This document shows, in pieces, positions 32,801-43,223 of a stretch of DNA of 64,000 nt. This DNA is from Rhynchopus sp. YZ270_cl-10 (taxonomy: Eukaryota; Euglenozoa; Diplonemea; Diplonemida; Diplonemidae): the NCBI GenBank assembly GCA_964035575.1, contig OZ037898.1:310001-374000 (forward strand), written 5' to 3'. A program made the translations under genes and the position numbers. Below the pieces are notes generated by a model, which did not search any database, had not been told where the DNA came from, and was given only the letters and a program-made list of their open reading frames with translations. The stretch's first letter is position 1. Every line of letters begins with the position of its first letter.

Positions 32801-34113
32801 TCAGACAGTCAGACATTCGCAGTACCCTTTACTCTCTTCGAGTGCGTCGTACACAAAGGTGTTGACCATGGGACGCCCACTTCTCTGGACGACCTTGAGA
32901 ACCTCCTGTGAGTACATCCCACCTGCAACGCAGCACACAGGGGAGAAGCTGCCTACAGCATGGTTTGCAAGCTCTGCTATGTACGTGTCGTCGAGGCTCT
33001 GTGAAAGAAGAGGAAAAAATAGTATGATACAGTCAAAGGAAAAAGGGTTTTTCGTTGAGTCAGCTACGCTTGTAGGTATAAGAAAAGAATGAATTTGACT
33101 TACAAAAGCCCTCTTTTGGAACAGTGTACCTTGGTACACGACTAGTACACCGGGGTGGACCCAGCCATGCAGCACATCCATATTTTGGTGGTAGGGTCCA
33201 GCCTCTGAGAATGGAGACAAAACGGGAGACTCAACTAGAGGGTGTGACGACACCAGTGGGTTGGCTAGGTGACAAAGGGGTATCTGGGTATCAAAATTTT
33301 GTAAAGAGGTCACAGTCACTGTGTACATCACCTTCGCAATCATCCATATTTTTTTTGTAAAAAAAAAAAATCGCGCAAAGGGCATACCTTGACTCCCAGG
33401 GTCTCTGCGGTGCGCTGTGCTGCCGCGGCTATCTTTGTGTGTGCAGCATCTATGGAGTCTGCCACGGTGCACCCCGCCTCCCACAGTGCTAGACACGCGA
33501 CACAGCTTTTCAACACCTTTGCTGCCCCCTTCAGCGGGGCGGCCCCTGCGAACACCCCCGCTGCATCCGGGAAGCTTGCTGTGTGCTCACGCTTCGCACC
33601 ACCTTCCTGCAGCGTAGTCACAAAAGCATCCCCAAAATCACTCAAACACATCGACAACATGCCAAACGACATACAAGCAATACACGGTGTATTCACCTTC
33701 CTGCACTCCTTCATAATTGCTAGGGTCTCTGATTTAGACCGGTCTGTGATGATTACACAGGACGCAGATTCAAAGGACAGTTCTGTTGATGTAGTGAGAC
33801 GTACTAAACTGTTCATCGCGGAGAGTTCAGCGAGGCATGCCTTTGCTCTTGGGGCACCGAGGGAGGCGGGATCGGTGATGAGAAAGTTTTTCCCAAAGTC
33901 GGACTCCTGCACAGCGCTTTCGTCTACAATATGAAGGGCGCCGACTCCTCCCAGCACAATGTTCTTCGCGACCTCAGATCCCAAACAGTCGACCCCCAAC
34001 AGCACCACCCTGCTCCCCATCATCGAGAGCTGCGCCTCCACACCCCAAAGACGCATCTGCCTGTCATACCGCACAGCCTCTTCGGTACCCAATTCAACTT
34101 TTTTTTCGGTCAT
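32801..34113 (-). CDS. AOS1: SUMO-activating enzyme subunit 1 (2 exons)
   Basis: AOS1/SAE1 pairs with UBA2 to adenylate SUMO in the nucleus. Exon 1 is 34113-33388 (242 codons) and exon 2 is 32998-32801, giving 307 residues. The intron (389 bp) starts GTATGC and ends TTTCACAG. Family marks: RYDRQMRLWGVEAQ at the start, the nucleotide-binding region VVLLGVDCLGSEVAKNIVLG with GALHIVDES, and FLITDPASLGAPRAKACLAE. Exon 2 has the C-terminal SFSPVCCVAGGMYSQEVLKV, VNTFVYDALE and final ECLTV typical of SAE1. It has no catalytic Cys domain, as expected for this half of the E1. NEDD8 (ULA1) or Atg7-type assignments fit worse in length and C-terminus. An S-family repeat sits in the intron and a MITE begins 50 bp upstream of the ATG. 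Confidence 0.9.
33098..33190 (+). repeat. S-family repeat inside the AOS1 intron
   Basis: Matches other S copies over TTTGACTTACAAAAGCCCTC, GAACAGTGTACCTTGGTACA and GGGGTGGACCCAGCCATGCA. It is antisense to the AOS1 transcript and accounts for a large share of the intron. Confidence 0.65.
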
Positions 34114-34162
34114 TATTTGAATTCTTGTTTGACCTGCAAAATTTCAAGTAGTTTTCAACATA

Positions 34163-34505
34163 CGCATTCAGGTACACCGCCCACTAGAGAGATTTGAATT
34201 TCAAGTAGCACCCCCCCTTCCGTTGGTAGCGGTTCAAATTGATAGCATAGGAGGAGGAATCAATAATGTTCCCATCTTGAGCAAAAAAGTGAAATAAATC
34301 CACTAAATCAAAACCCAGCTTCAATAGAACGGATGGTGTGTACGACAGGTGGGGGGATATGGGAAGTTTATGGGGTGTTAAAACAGGTGGGTTTCGTGAA
34401 CACCAACGGAAAGGGGTTTTGTGAACCAATGTGAACCGCTACCAACGGAAGCGGGGGTGCTACTTGAAATTCAAATCTCTCTAGTGGGCAGTGTACCTGA
34501 ATGCG
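34163..34505. mobile_element. MITE with ~75-bp inverted ends near the AOS1 start
   Basis: The left arm (34163-34238) and right arm (34425-34505) are near-perfect inverse copies: CGCATTCAGGTACAC, CCACTAGAGAGATTTGAATT, TCAAGTAGCACCCCC and TTCCGTTGGTAGCGGTTCA in order. The centre is A/T-rich. No convincing target duplication beyond a possible CG. It lies 50 bp upstream of the AOS1 ATG, so it may supply or disturb the promoter (inference). Confidence 0.85.
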
Positions 34506-34654
34506 GCGACCAGAACACTGCGGGTATTAAAAGTAGGTACTAAAAAAAGGGGGGAAATGGTTGGTTATCTCTGTTTTGCTACAATAATATTTTTGACTAC
34601 AGTATGGTTTGAGATTGGGGGGAGGGGGAGGAGGGAGAAAATCTAAAAAAAAAA

Positions 34655-34765
34655 AGTTTTGCTTGAAAATACAAAACCCTGTACCTTGTTGGTGCACCGG
34701 TGGGGTGGACCTCCTCTCACCATGCAGTCCTACATTCATTTCATAGTTTTACATCTGATATGCCC
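34655..34765 (+). repeat. Dispersed S-family repeat, copy F
   Basis: Matches TTGAAAATACAAAACCCTG, TACCTTGTTGGTGCACCGG, GGGGTGGACC, ATGCAGTCCTACATTCATTT and TTTACATCTGATATG; one of the fuller 3' ends. Confidence 0.6.
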
Positions 34766-34865
34766 TACCCCCGCTTTCACTCATCAGATAAATGGGGCGT
34801 CATTGGAGACTCAGGTTCGTTACGTCTGATGTAAGGTCCGGTTGGAGGGGAAAAAAATGAAAAGT

Positions 34866-35255
34866 TTATAAGATGAACCTAAGCCTCTCGTACTTAGTCA
34901 CCTTGTGAAAATAGTACATAAAGAAAGCAGCACAACACAACAACACTAAGCAAGAGGCAGTACCAGTGGCGCGGCTACCGACAACTACCACGTAGTCAGG
35001 GTCACGCCTACCCCGGTAGGTTACAGTGGGGGAAAAAAAAAGTGGAGAGTGGACAAAAACACACACACACAAAGAGGCGTGGGGGACCTCACCGCAATAG
35101 GGGACATCGGGAATGCAGTTGGGTGTTATTGGGGGGTTGGTGTCCATTGCCAACCCCCTTGTACTGGATTTAAGATCTGTACCAATGCTGTACTGTGGAA
35201 GATAGACACTTTTCCTTTTTAATTTTTTTGCCATTTTTGCAGTATCGACAATCAA
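34866..35255 (-). CDS. Possible small membrane protein (uncertain)
   Basis: A 129-codon open frame. From the second ATG it reads MAKKLKRKSVYLPQYSIG, then a polar segment ending PDVPYCG, a low-complexity middle (VCVFVHSPLFF), RGRRDPDYVVVVGSRATG, a hydrophobic helix (ASCLVLLCCAAFFMYYF) and the tail HKVTKYERLRFIL. The middle is T- and TG-rich and could be an intron, though no GTATG donor is present. The tail is encoded by a dispersed repeat that recurs at 39083-39128 (plus; KVTKRERLRITL-stop) and 36834-36873 (minus; VTKHERLRIIL-stop). No family recognised. It may be a real tail-anchored protein or a chance frame across the repeat. Confidence 0.35.
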   Translation of the reverse strand: MIVDTAKMAKKLKRKSVYLPQYSIGTDLKSSTRGLAMDTNPPITPNCIPDVPYCGEVPHASLCVCVFVHSPLFFSPTVTYRGRRDPDYVVVVGSRATGTASCLVLLCCAAFFMYYFHKVTKYERLRFIL

Positions 35256-35467
35256 CCCTGTCCAAGGACGGGGTTCTGTATAAACAAAGTCGCCTAAAGG
35301 CTAAATGAATTTCCAAAGGTATAGATGCAGATCATCCTCAACCCTAATGAAAATTTCTTTTTAAGATCTGTTGAGACGACGTGGTCGCTGGTGCTATGGT
35401 TGGTTTTCTTTTTGGGTTGTAATTTGTGGAGTCTAAGACACCCGAGGATGTGCTCCACTATTTTATT
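35256..35467. other. Spacer with an H-family repeat
   Basis: H-family copy at 35404-35460 (GGGTTGTAATTTGTGGAGTC, ACACCCGAGGATGTGCTCCA). It ends exactly at the target duplication of the next hAT-type element, which therefore inserted at its right edge. Confidence 0.5.
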
Positions 35468-36352
35468 CAGGGTTGTTCCTTGTTCTCGGAAAAAACAGCA
35501 AAATTCTGGATTTATGTTCCCGTTTTTTTCCTTTTTTTGGGTGGGGTTTTTTGCCCTTTTTCGGGCTTTCCGAGCTCTACCCTCACTGTAGTGGGGTCAT
35601 TTCGAGAAAATGGACAAGTTCTTGATTGATACAAATTTTGGTTACGACCACTAGTGAGTTGCTCACAATGCTAAATGAGTGTCAGAACTGTGATTCTGGG
35701 CCCACTTTAACCGCCCCTCGAAATTCAAAAAGGGGTCCCAAACCCGGGCGCGCTACACTCGCGCGGAACTTTTTGCTTTGGTCTAGTTGCATTTTTGGCT
35801 GCAAAATGCAAGGGGATCCCCAAAGACGTTGGGAATATTATTTGGATGGGGCAGTGATTTTGTACCTGCATACACGCTCCCTCGCGGTAACCGCGTGCAT
35901 GCCAATGAAGTGCTCTCTGGGGTTCGATAACCCGTGGAACCAGTGCTTCCGCCGATGAACGGTGAGGCGTTGCACTTCTCTTTTTGCGGAGCAAAAAATA
36001 ATATAAATGGCGCCGCAGGCAAAAAAATTTGAGTACAGTGTAAAAATCTAGCTTCCAACGAACCCTTTTTTGCAGAGCAAAAAATGAAAAATGGCGCCGC
36101 AGGCAAAAAAAAAATTGGGGGTACAGCCCTGGACAGTGAAGGATTTTGTTGTCAATTTTTTTTTTCTTGCCCCCTGAAAACTCTTGCTTTTGAGAGTTTC
36201 GACCATTTCACCACACTGGTGGTGTGTCACCTACAGTGAAACCCACCAGAAACCACAAGAAAGCCCCCTAAGGAAAAAAAGGAAAAAAAAAAAGGAAAAA
36301 AAAACTAAAATCCAGAATTTCATGTTCTCGGTCCCACTTAGGAACTTCCCTG
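35468..36352. mobile_element. hAT-type non-autonomous element (885 bp)
   Basis: Ends CAGGGTTGTTCCT and, as inverse of the right, CAGGGAAGTTCCT. The 8-bp duplication ATTTTATT is exact (35460-35467 and 36353-36360). The region 35570-35680 matches 28325-28440 of the BBS2-adjacent element (GAGCTCTACCCTCACTG, GTGGGGTCATTTC, GACAAGTTCTTGA). 35980-36170 matches 28560-28720 (GGCGCCGCAGGC, CAGCCCTGGAC). Different ends with shared interior imply exchange between families. Non-coding. Confidence 0.9.
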
Positions 36353-36833
36353 ATTTTATTTGTTTATTTTTTTTTTTTTTGGTCTTTTTTGCTAAATCGA
36401 CAATCACCCAATCAAGAGATGCATTGTAAAACACCCATCATTAACAGACACACCTCATGCTAAGAGTGTCTGTCATGAGATACTTCTTAAACTCCTGTCT
36501 GACACCGTTTCCTTTTCTTCTACATATTTCTATTTTTTCGTCAAAAATGACACATTTTCTGTACACAATTATGAAGGAGGGATACTATTTCTCTATTTTT
36601 CTTTTTTTTTCCCCTTTTAAAATTTTTTTTTTGAAGTTTGTTGGGTTGCCTGCCTTGCAATCGAATTGAAAGGTGTGCAGGTGAGATGAGAGAACACCAG
36701 AATTTTTCTAGAATTCTGTTGCAGTATTGTCCTTATTTTCTATTGACAAAAAAATCAATTATCACCCAACTAGCATCGTTCCTGGCGTATCTAAGAACAA
36801 ACAAGAAGAAGAAGAAGAAGAAATAAAGAAAAG
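36353..36833. other. Spacer, no gene seen
   Basis: T/A-rich sequence between a hAT-type element and the tail repeat; ends with a GAA microsatellite (36805-36822). Confidence 0.4.
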
Positions 36834-36873
36834 TTTATAAGATGATCCTAAGCCTCTCGTGCTTAGTCACCTA
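36834..36873 (-). repeat. Tail repeat, copy 2
   Basis: The minus strand reads GGTGACTAAGCACGAGAGGC, then TTAGGATCATCTTATAAAC. CTAAG and CTTAG in it can pair. It is inverted relative to the copy at 39083-39128, the two bracketing the LINE. The coding-like frame VTK-x-ERLR-x-x-L-stop is kept in all three good copies. Confidence 0.6.
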
Positions 36874-38816
36874 AAAAATAGTACCTCGGCATCCTAATAG
36901 ATGACGAATGCAACATGATACAACACATGGAATCAGTGTGCACAAAGTACAAACAACGACTCTCCGTACTGTACGCACTAGGAGGCGAGGACTGGGGTGC
37001 GGAAGCAGACACCATGCGACAAGTGTACATGACATATGTGCTGCCCGTGCTCACCTACGGGATAGGAGTGTGGGGACACGCACTGCTCAAGAAGAACCGA
37101 ACCCATCTTGAGACCCTCCACCACGGCGCAGCCAGACTGATCACCGGCTGTCTACGCACCACAGCGACGGAGAACCTTCTCTGGGAGGCGAACCTACGAT
37201 CAATCGCTGAAATTGCACAAGCGGAAGGAGCAAAGCTGTACGAGCGCGCCAACCGCATACATGACTCGCCCGCGTACACCGCCGTGCAGTCAACCAAAAA
37301 ACACTCCAACACTACATGGCTTAGAGCAGCCACGAACACCGTTGAGGAAACAAAGATGTACACTCAGCACACAACTCGGAGCACCATTGCGCTCCACTAC
37401 CCTGTGCCCCCCTGGCAATGGGAGGAAGTACAGGATAAGCTTACGCTGCACCCCACCATCCCAGGAGTCCTCCGAGCGGACTCTAAACAAACCAAAGAGG
37501 AAGCTCTGGAAAAAACGCAGGAGGCCCTCGACAAGCTACCCCAGTACGACTACAGCACGTACACCGACGGATCACTGTCCGACACGAACATCGGCGGGGC
37601 GGGATGTGCAGTGACGGACGCTGACGACAACATGATCCACGTCTTCGGCAAGGGGGCAGGCAGGCGATGCGTGGCCTACCAAGCCGAGCAGACGGCAATC
37701 CGTGAGGCACTCACCGACCTTGCAAACCGCACCACTACCACCAAACACGCGAGAGTGGCGATCCTCACAGACAGCCAGTCCTCAATCCGCGCCCTAGAGG
37801 GAGGACCACAGAAGGCTGTCGAGCATTCACTGCACGACATATGGCGTGCGATACACACACTCACGCGCAAAGGAGTACGCGTAGACTTCCAGTACGTCCC
37901 AAGCCATATCGGCCTACCTGGAAACGAAGCTGCGGACAAAGAGGCAAAGCGGCACGCGAACGCCATGGTACCACAGCTGGAACCCATAGCGATGATGACG
38001 GCCGCCTCTCAGATCAAGAGGGTGGCAGCGCAGCTCACCGTCACACCCACCGAAGACAGCGCATATGCGTGCCAGCACACCGACGCCAAAGCGAAGACGA
38101 AGATACAACTCCGCCACCCGCAACTCCGCCCACAACGACTGACACGTAAGGGAGCGCGTGAGATGAGACTCCTGCGCACAAGACGACACCCCCTCCTGTA
38201 CACGGACAGGAGCCACAACGACACCCCCAACTGCAAGGCGTGCGGAAAGGCGAATGTGACGGCGAAGCACCTTCTGAAGCAATGCCCCAAGCTCACCGAC
38301 AAAAGAGCCAACCTGTGCAGCAACACCTCGTGGGGAACACTCCTCACACAACACCCAGCAGTGGTCCTGGAATTTTTGGTGTCCTCCGGATTGTCTGATG
38401 ACACTCTGAGTGACCTTCTGAGGCCAACTGTAACGAACTGAAGAGAACACAACTTTTAGCTTTATTTGCTTTTACTTTTACATTACTCATATCAACAAGA
38501 GGATACCAACAAAAAAAGAAAACATCAAGAGAACACACCGACCAGCATGTCAGCTGATCACGGGAACCTAAAAAAGGTTTCCACTTTTGTCGTCAGGCCA
38601 GTGTCCTTAACGATGCTGCCACACCCTGAGGGGGAGGTGTGCTGTCTGTAAACCCTGTGTGGCAAACGGGGAGGTGACCTCCGTAAAACGGCAACCCGCA
38701 CGTCCTAGATGTGAAAAACGGCACCAGCTGGGACACGGTCCCGGGTTTACTCTGGATAGAACAAAAAAGAGCGGCCACACTGCCTCGGCAGCGCTGAAGA
38801 GACGAGAGTGAATACC

Positions 38817-38849
<33 letters not shown>
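36874..38849 (+). mobile_element. 5'-truncated LINE insertion with poly(A)
   Basis: Includes the ORF2 fragment, a ~380-bp 3' UTR with two GGGGAGGTG-type motifs, and a terminal A-run of about 29 bp (38821-38849). Candidate target duplication AAAAAATA at both sides is too A-rich to trust. The insertion begins immediately beside the tail repeat at 36834. Confidence 0.85.
36882..38441 (+). CDS. LINE ORF2 3' part: RT end, RNase H, zinc knuckle
   Basis: A 5'-truncated non-LTR retrotransposon ORF. It opens with YLGILIDDECN, the conserved stretch near the end of the RT domain, continues through the thumb/connector (TYVLPVLTYGIGVWG, HHGAARLITG) and then a complete RNase H domain with all four acidic residues: YTDGSLSD, AEQTAIREAL, ILTDSQSSIR and GNEAADKEAK. 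The C-terminus has CKACGKANVTAKHLLKQC, the C-x2-C-x8-H-x4-C knuckle of LINEs with RNase H (I, R1, Ingi-like groups). The RT catalytic motifs and endonuclease are absent. The frame is open from 36882 (a TAG precedes it) to the stop; the first ATG is at 36915. It cannot retrotranspose by itself but looks young. Confidence 0.92.
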   Translation, partial: YLGILIDDECNMIQHMESVCTKYKQRLSVLYALGGEDWGAEADTMRQVYMTYVLPVLTYGIGVWGHALLKKNRTHLETLHHGAARLITGCLRTTATENLLWEANLRSIAEIAQAEGAKLYERANRIHDSPAYTAVQSTKKHSNTTWLRAATNTVEETKMYTQHTTRSTIALHYPVPPWQWEEVQDKLTLHPTIPGVLRADSKQTKEEALEKTQEALDKLPQYDYSTYTDGSLSDTNIGGAGCAVTDADDNMIHVFGKGAGRRCVAYQAEQTAIREALTDLANRTTTTKHARVAILTDSQSSIRALEGGPQKAVEHSLHDIWRAIHTLTRKGVRVDFQYVPSHIGLPGNEAADKEAKRHANAMVPQLEPIAMMTAASQIKRVAAQLTVTPTEDSAYACQHTDAKAKTKIQLRHPQLRPQRLTRKGAREMRLLRTRRHPLLYTDRSHNDTPNCKACGKANVTAKHLLKQCPKLTDKRANLCSNTSWGTLLTQHPAVVLEFLVSSGLSDDTLSDLLRPTVTN

Positions 38850-39371
38850 AAAAGCTGATCATATCTCGCGTACGGAGTTACCTTTACAAAAAAAACCCCC
38901 CCTCACCCCCACCTCTTCTTCCTTCACCTGAGCTAGATTTTTCATCCCGGCCTCATTTGCTAGTATTTCTTTTTCTTTGTACTCAATGTCGCCTGAAGGC
39001 TAATGCAGGCTATTGTACTTATTTGAATCAAAAAAAAATCACAAAATGCACCTCATCAATCCTAGCTTTTTTATCAACCTTATCAAGGTGACTAAGCGCG
39101 AGAGGCTTAGGATCACCTTATAAACTTTTTCTTTTATTATCGCTTGGGGACTTTCCTCGCTTCTTAGTGATGTGGTAGCTCCACGAGGAAAACCAGATAT
39201 CCATAAAATAAAGCGAAATAAGGTGAAATATGGCGAACTGTTAGGTTGCCTCCTTTGTTTATATTTGGGTAAACAACAAAGTTCTCGCTTCTCTTAAACA
39301 AATACCAAAGGAGAACAGTACTCTCGCACACCAAATGAATGCTAAGAAAACAACACACTTCTCTCTACTCT
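38850..39371. other. Spacer with tail repeat, copy 3
   Basis: 39083-39128 (plus) reads AAGGTGACTAAGCGCGAGAG, GCTTAGGATCACCTTATAAA. Upstream in frame is MHLINPSFFINLI, so a 25-codon ORF runs into the repeat. No larger gene seen. Confidence 0.45.
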
Positions 39372-42300
39372 CTACCATCCGTGGCGCAGCTTGAGCGGGA
39401 AGAAGCCATCCCATTCCTCGAGGACCATGCCGTTGTCTTTCCAAAGGTTGTGCATTTGCTGGAGGATGCTGTCGCGTTTTGCGATTCCTTCGTTGGCGAT
39501 GTTGCGTGCGTTGTTCTCTGCCTTGGCGACGCCCTCTGGCTTGTATGCGTAGTAGAGCTGCGAGAGAAGGTAGTGCGCCACTCCGAAGCAGGGTGCCAAC
39601 GTCTGCAGGTCGACTGCCCAGTCAGCCTCGGGCACGTCCTTGGCGTATGCAGAGATCAACCTGGTCACAAGGCCTGCCATCGACTGGCTTGGGTCATTCG
39701 GACCGTTGAGCACCTGATCGGTCAGGCCCGGTGCTTTGTGTGCATCATCCGGTGAATACGTCATGTAGAAGGCCTCAAACATAAACCTTATGTACATGTA
39801 TTCCGGTGTAGGTGACCCCGGCAAGAATGATTCCGGAGGTGGCTCGTCTGCTACCGAAATGCCTGTCTCCGCCTGCACCACCTCCCACACACGTTCGCCT
39901 TCCATTGCCCAGATCTCTGCAAACTCCCTCGCCCGCTCTCTATGTTCGAGGCTCTCCCCGAAGTAGTCCAGCAGCACCCGTTCGTTGTCAAAGATACGCT
40001 CCACCATCGGCGTCTTGAACGGAATCTCGAACGGGAAGTACTCCTCATACGGCACCTTGTACTTCTGGTAGAGGTTCATCAGAATTGTGAAGACGTCGTC
40101 CTCACTGCCCGCAAGCTCGTCCACATTGAGGTCGTCGACCCCAAAGCGTGTCACAAACGTCTCAATCACCTCCCGCTTGCGCAGTGCAACCGGATGCGGG
40201 CCAACCCAGTCCTCGGGTGCAATGATGACCGGTTCCGTCTCGCCTGCAGCCTCTTCACGTCGGTCGCGCTCGTCGCCCACAATGCTCTCTATGAGTGCAG
40301 CAAGGGAGTGTGTCTCCGAGGCAGGGTCCTTCAGGCACGCAATGTCGGCCTCAATTGTCTCGGCACGTGCCCCAGCAGCAACGACGCTCTCCGGGATCTC
40401 TGTGTCGTACAAAAAGGTAAGCAAGTGCCGCAGGGCACCCTCAGGCGCAGCACCCGCCCACAGACGGCGCGACACACCCTTCAGAGCACCCCCCTTGTGT
40501 TTGGCAAAGAGAGAGGCCAACGTGCCCTCAAGCGAGGCTGAGCGTGACAGAATCGCCTGTGTAAGCGCAGGCAGCTCGTCTTTAGGAAGGTCGTACGTTG
40601 CGAACAGTGCACCAAGGATGAAACTGACGCTGTCGCAGTCGCGCAGGGCAGGTGGGTAGTCGCCGTCCCAGAAGTCGGCGCCCAGGGGCACCGTCCACTT
40701 GCAGTACTTGCCGCAGAGACTTTCGACGAGGTTTGAGAGCGTCCGCTGGCCGCTGATAACGAGACCTGCCGCCTTTTCAACACTTTCCGAGGTGTCCTTC
40801 TCGTCCCAGTTTTCATCCCTCAGGTAGCGTGCGTAGAACTGTCCAACTCGGTACTTGATGACGGCGGGATACGGCGCCTGACCCCAGTCTTCAAAGACAG
40901 CACCGAACTCGGTACACAGGCTGCGCCACAGTGCCTCCACCTGTGCAGGGTCGCTCACGTCGCAGAGGGCCATGATCTTCGTGTCCGGCACCTGGTAGCT
41001 TTTCTGGAAGGCAGACAGTGCAAAGTCAAGGGCGTTTCGGCTGATCTCACCCTCTGCAACTTCCGAGGCATCGTCATCCGCGTCAGGTTCCTCTGATGCC
41101 TCCGCCTCCTCCTCCTCCTCTTCTTCCTCAGCCTCAGCCTCAGCCTCAGGTTCAGCTTCGGGTTCGGCCTCAGGTTCGGGCTCGGGCTCAGGTTCCTTGA
41201 CAGGCTCGGGTTCAGGCTCTGGTTCTGGCGCATCCTCGGATTCTGGCTCAGGTTCGGGTTCTGGTTCAGGCTCGGGGACAGGCTCAGGTGCCGGTTCAGG
41301 CTCTACTTCGGGTTCAGGCTCAGGCTCCTTCACAGGTTCTGGTTCTGGTTCTGGTTCAGGTTCAGGCTCCTTCACAGGTTCAGGCTCGGGCTCAGGTTCA
41401 GGTTCGGGCTCTTTCACGGGTTCTGGCTCTGGTTCTGGTTCAGGTTCAGGTTCAGGGGCAGGCGCGGGTTCTGGCTCAGGCTCAGGCTCCGGCTCAGGCG
41501 CTGGTGCTGGTTCCGGCTCTGGTTCCGGCTCAGGTTCAGGTTCCTTCACAGGTTCTGGAACTGGGTCAGGCTCTCTCTTCCTAATCGGTTCAGGCTCTGC
41601 TTCCCGCTGGAACGATCGGTCGACGTTGGTCGCCCCAGAAAGCCTTGCAGCCTCCAAGTCACGTTTGGTCGCCCGCAGCTCTGCCTCCGTCTCCTCCAGC
41701 GCACGTCTCACTTCGTACAACTCCTCACGAGAGGCACCCGCAGCACCCCCACCTGAAGCAACTTCTTGTCTGAGCTGTGCTATGGTGGTGTCCCTCTCGC
41801 GCAGCCGCGACTCTGCATCTCGATACTTCTCACGGTACTCTGCAATCTGCTCCTGCAGCCTTGTGATGAGGGAGGATGTGGAGGATGCTTGTGTCTCCTC
41901 TCCGACGTGGCGTCTGTGCTCTGTCTCAATGACTTTCTGCTCGAGACGGATGACCTCCCGCTCGCGTTCGGAAAGCAGGAGCCGGCTTTTATCTGACTCA
42001 TCCTTGAGCTCCGCCGCAAAGAGCTCTACGTTGCTTAGCTTCTTCTTGAGCAGCTCAACGTCGTTCTCGAGTGCGGCGTTCTTTCGCAGGTCTGCATCGT
42101 GGCGCTTCTCAAGCAGCTCGTTCTCCCTCTGCAGGGCTGCCTCCCCCGATGCTCCACTGACAGTACCACGACTGACCGTTGCACTGAGCCTCTTGCGGGC
42201 TTCAAGCTGGTCCCAGTCTGCGATCACTATGCCGACCGGCTTGAGGGTGTTTGTGTGGATACTGAATATCGTTTCGTCTGAAACATAAAGCGGGAGGAGC

Positions 42301-43169
42301 TTGAACAACACGCCCTTGTGAAGATCCGCATGGTGCTTGAGGAAGAGCGCACAGATGCTGCGCCAGTCGTCGCCTTTGCGGATGTTGCGTTGGAGGACGT
42401 CTTGGAGGGCTACCTCGTCCACGATGGGGTCCGCTGCAGTGGGCACGGTGCGCACACTGCCTTTCGCGACGCCTTCACGGATGATCTGTGCAATCTCTCC
42501 TGCAACCTCCTTTGCCTGTGACGGTGCTGTCTGTGGGGACAATGCACGCTGGATTGTTCCAATCAGGTTCTTCACAGGCGATGGCGTCTTGAAGCGGTGT
42601 ACAGGTGACGACATGGCACTGTACCTCGGGGGCGACTGATAGGCCTCCTCTTCAAAACGGATCTGCAAGGGTGTGTCCTCCGTCCGCAGGCCACCGGTCT
42701 GCAAACCATACGTCGGTCGTGTCGGGGAGGCCCTGTGCGAAACAATCTGTGTGTAAGGCGAGTGTGGCGGTGACTGTGGCGTTGTGGTAATTCTGCGAAT
42801 CTCGAGTGCATTGAGGATGACCTGTAGGTGCACCGGGCGCACCCCCATGGAGATCATATCAGACCGTGACAAACGCAATATTTCACCCACGGTGTGGCAG
42901 CCACGCGCTCGGAACAGATCCTCATATCCTTCACCACCGAGTCGTAATGAATCTATAAACGACCCTACTGACTGGCTGAGGTTCGACCGTCCCGTGGCCG
43001 GAGGGTTCCGCAGTCGCTGTTGCGAAGGGTGGTCGCGTCTGAACACACTCGGCGACTGTCCAAACGCCTCCTGAGTCTGCTGTTGCGACTGCCGTCCCGT
43101 CGACACAAACACAGAGGAAAGCATCTCTGTCTCACCCAAATCAACACCATATTCATGACCGAGGGGCAT
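39372..43169 (-). CDS. SAM-domain, coiled-coil, EP-rich protein with C-terminal repeats
   Basis: A 1265-residue acidic protein. Residues about 63-130 form a SAM domain ([37 protein letters not shown]), a protein-protein interaction fold. A Pro/Ser-rich region precedes a long coiled coil (about 320-516; [20 protein letters not shown]). Residues about 525-690 are an EPEP / VKEPEPEP repeat followed by EEEEEEE. The C-terminal ~570 residues contain about six helical modules with a recurring hydrophobic-LY-x-x-Y-x-P pattern ([63 protein letters not shown]). No family was recognised for these. It is probably a scaffold, cytoskeletal or ciliary. Start ATG at 43169; in the coding direction it is preceded by TTTTTTTTTATGCACATATC then TACAG, possibly a splice acceptor, so a 5' exon may exist. 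Confidence 0.85.
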   Translation of the reverse strand: MPLGHEYGVDLGETEMLSSVFVSTGRQSQQQTQEAFGQSPSVFRRDHPSQQRLRNPPATGRSNLSQSVGSFIDSLRLGGEGYEDLFRARGCHTVGEILRLSRSDMISMGVRPVHLQVILNALEIRRITTTPQSPPHSPYTQIVSHRASPTRPTYGLQTGGLRTEDTPLQIRFEEEAYQSPPRYSAMSSPVHRFKTPSPVKNLIGTIQRALSPQTAPSQAKEVAGEIAQIIREGVAKGSVRTVPTAADPIVDEVALQDVLQRNIRKGDDWRSICALFLKHHADLHKGVLFKLLPLYVSDETIFSIHTNTLKPVGIVIADWDQLEARKRLSATVSRGTVSGASGEAALQRENELLEKRHDADLRKNAALENDVELLKKKLSNVELFAAELKDESDKSRLLLSEREREVIRLEQKVIETEHRRHVGEETQASSTSSLITRLQEQIAEYREKYRDAESRLRERDTTIAQLRQEVASGGGAAGASREELYEVRRALEETEAELRATKRDLEAARLSGATNVDRSFQREAEPEPIRKREPDPVPEPVKEPEPEPEPEPEPAPAPEPEPEPEPEPAPAPEPEPEPEPEPEPVKEPEPEPEPEPEPVKEPEPEPEPEPEPVKEPEPEPEVEPEPAPEPVPEPEPEPEPEPESEDAPEPEPEPEPVKEPEPEPEPEAEPEAEPEAEAEAEEEEEEEEAEASEEPDADDDASEVAEGEISRNALDFALSAFQKSYQVPDTKIMALCDVSDPAQVEALWRSLCTEFGAVFEDWGQAPYPAVIKYRVGQFYARYLRDENWDEKDTSESVEKAAGLVISGQRTLSNLVESLCGKYCKWTVPLGADFWDGDYPPALRDCDSVSFILGALFATYDLPKDELPALTQAILSRSASLEGTLASLFAKHKGGALKGVSRRLWAGAAPEGALRHLLTFLYDTEIPESVVAAGARAETIEADIACLKDPASETHSLAALIESIVGDERDRREEAAGETEPVIIAPEDWVGPHPVALRKREVIETFVTRFGVDDLNVDELAGSEDDVFTILMNLYQKYKVPYEEYFPFEIPFKTPMVERIFDNERVLLDYFGESLEHRERAREFAEIWAMEGERVWEVVQAETGISVADEPPPESFLPGSPTPEYMYIRFMFEAFYMTYSPDDAHKAPGLTDQVLNGPNDPSQSMAGLVTRLISAYAKDVPEADWAVDLQTLAPCFGVAHYLLSQLYYAYKPEGVAKAENNARNIANEGIAKRDSILQQMHNLWKDNGMVLEEWDGFFPLKLRHGW

Positions 43170-43223
43170 CTTCGCCCTTCCCCTGTAGATATGTGCATAA
43201 AAAAAAAATCAGAGAAAACAGGT

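Noticed and set aside
41197-42288. Plus-strand GSGSGSG ORF of 363 codons
   Set aside because: Antisense to the EP-repeat and coiled-coil part of the SAM-domain gene; composition is dictated by the repeat.
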